A stretch of DNA of 64,000 nt from NCBI RefSeq assembly GCF_902497895.1, contig NZ_CABVHQ010000017.1, positions 1 to 64,000 on the forward strand, given 5' to 3'. The first letter of the stretch is position 1. The number at the start of each line of letters is the position of its first letter. Shown here piece by piece: positions 63,600 through 64,000 of this stretch. The notes under the pieces were generated by a model. That model did no database searches. It was not told where the DNA came from and saw only the letters and a list, made by a program, of their open reading frames with translations. Source of the DNA: Pseudomonas fluorescens (GTDB lineage: Bacteria > Pseudomonadota > Gammaproteobacteria > Pseudomonadales > Pseudomonadaceae). A program made the position numbers and the translations under genes.

Positions 63600-64000
63600 T
63601 CAGATGGCCACTTTTTCCGGTTCCGCAGTGATAGGCGGCAAGGACCCCATGTTCCGCTGAGTCTGCTCGTTCCAGGCGGCAGCCCGGTCATTGAGCTCGG
63701 CGATAGCACGGGGTCCGGTGCCTGCGGCATACATCGGCGCGCCGATCACCACGGTGATGGTGCCGGGCTTTTTAGCCCAGCCAGCCTTCGGCCAGAACTT
63801 GCCGGCGTTGTGCGCAATGGGCAGAACCGGCAATGCAGCGTTGACCGCCAATGCGGTACCACCACGTGAGAATTTTCCGATCTTGCCGAACGGAACCCGC
63901 GTGCCTTCCGGAAAGATCAGGACCCAGACGCCATCCTTGAGCAGTTCGTCGCCCTTCTTTGCCACATGCTTGAGCGCCGCCTTGGGGTTGTCACGGTCAA
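63600..64000 (-). CDS. Lysophospholipid acyltransferase family protein (5' partial)
   Basis: The frame is open to the window edge, so the N-terminus with the HX4D motif is missing. The visible part has the family block VLIFPEGTRVPFGKIGKFSRGGTALAVNA and the C-terminal VVIGAPMYAAG. Likely a 1-acyl-glycerol-3-phosphate acyltransferase of the plsC type, as is usual downstream of gyrB in pseudomonads. Confidence 0.88.
   Translation of the reverse strand, partial: DRDNPKAALKHVAKKGDELLKDGVWVLIFPEGTRVPFGKIGKFSRGGTALAVNAALPVLPIAHNAGKFWPKAGWAKKPGTITVVIGAPMYAAGTGPRAIAELNDRAAAWNEQTQRNMGSLPPITAEPEKVAI

Overview
The window is a chromosomal segment spanning the replication origin of a Pseudomonas, most likely of the fluorescens group. 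Four things support this: the order glmS-glmR-glmU-atpCDGAHFEBI-parB-parA-rsmG-mnmG-mnmE-yidC-yidD-rnpA-rpmH-oriC-dnaA-dnaN-recF-gyrB, the high GC content, the pseudomonad REP repeats, and protein sequences that look pseudomonad throughout. I see no phage, insertion sequence, CRISPR array, rRNA or tRNA.

Left part (1-5.4 kb): the tail of a Tim44-domain protein, a SMI1/KNR4 protein, a CPA2-type antiporter, a hotdog thioesterase, pdxY and a DUF3301 protein. The region from 5.4 to 14.5 kb is a zinc-starvation island. It has two COG0523 GTPases (one ZigA-like), a DUF1826 protein and a small six-cysteine exported protein. A perfect 17-bp Zur-box palindrome (8805-8821) lies between zigA and a seven-gene operon: folE2, a Zn ABC transporter (ATPase, permease, binding protein), a hisI paralogue, a gamma-carbonic anhydrase and a pyrC paralogue. 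The last gene is broken by a 2-bp insertion in a CA run.

Region 14.5-30.3 kb concerns envelope lipids and metal transport. It holds a DUF3617 protein, cardiolipin synthase and cyclopropane fatty acid synthase, then an operon of a P1B-type ATPase with three SPFH (HflK/HflC-like) proteins. One SPFH protein has a strongly His-rich N-terminus, and a Zur-like palindrome lies upstream of the operon. Divergent from it is a six-gene operon resembling the little-studied E. coli ynbABCD set: CDP-alcohol phosphotransferase, hydrolase/methyltransferase, PAP2/dual-specificity phosphatase, small membrane protein, acyltransferase and CDP-diglyceride synthase. This looks like a dedicated pathway for an unidentified phospholipid.

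Region 30.3-36 kb carries a dihydrolipoyl dehydrogenase, an Lrp/AsnC regulator with a divergent LysE-type exporter, a PNPOx-like flavoprotein with a GST, and a LysR regulator whose ribosome-binding site points to an AUC start codon. From 36 kb on come the amino-sugar genes (glmS/glmR/glmU), ATP synthase, chromosome partition and tRNA modification genes, membrane insertion and RNase P genes, then oriC and dnaA-dnaN-recF-gyrB. The window ends in a partial lysophospholipid acyltransferase.

Replication and segregation signals are dense. Five exact DnaA boxes and an AT-rich tract lie between rpmH and dnaA. A second cluster of DnaA boxes with an AT-rich tract lies between mnmG and mnmE. About twenty exact DnaA boxes occur across the window. 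Four parS sites are embedded in coding sequences (folE2, an SPFH gene, and recF twice).
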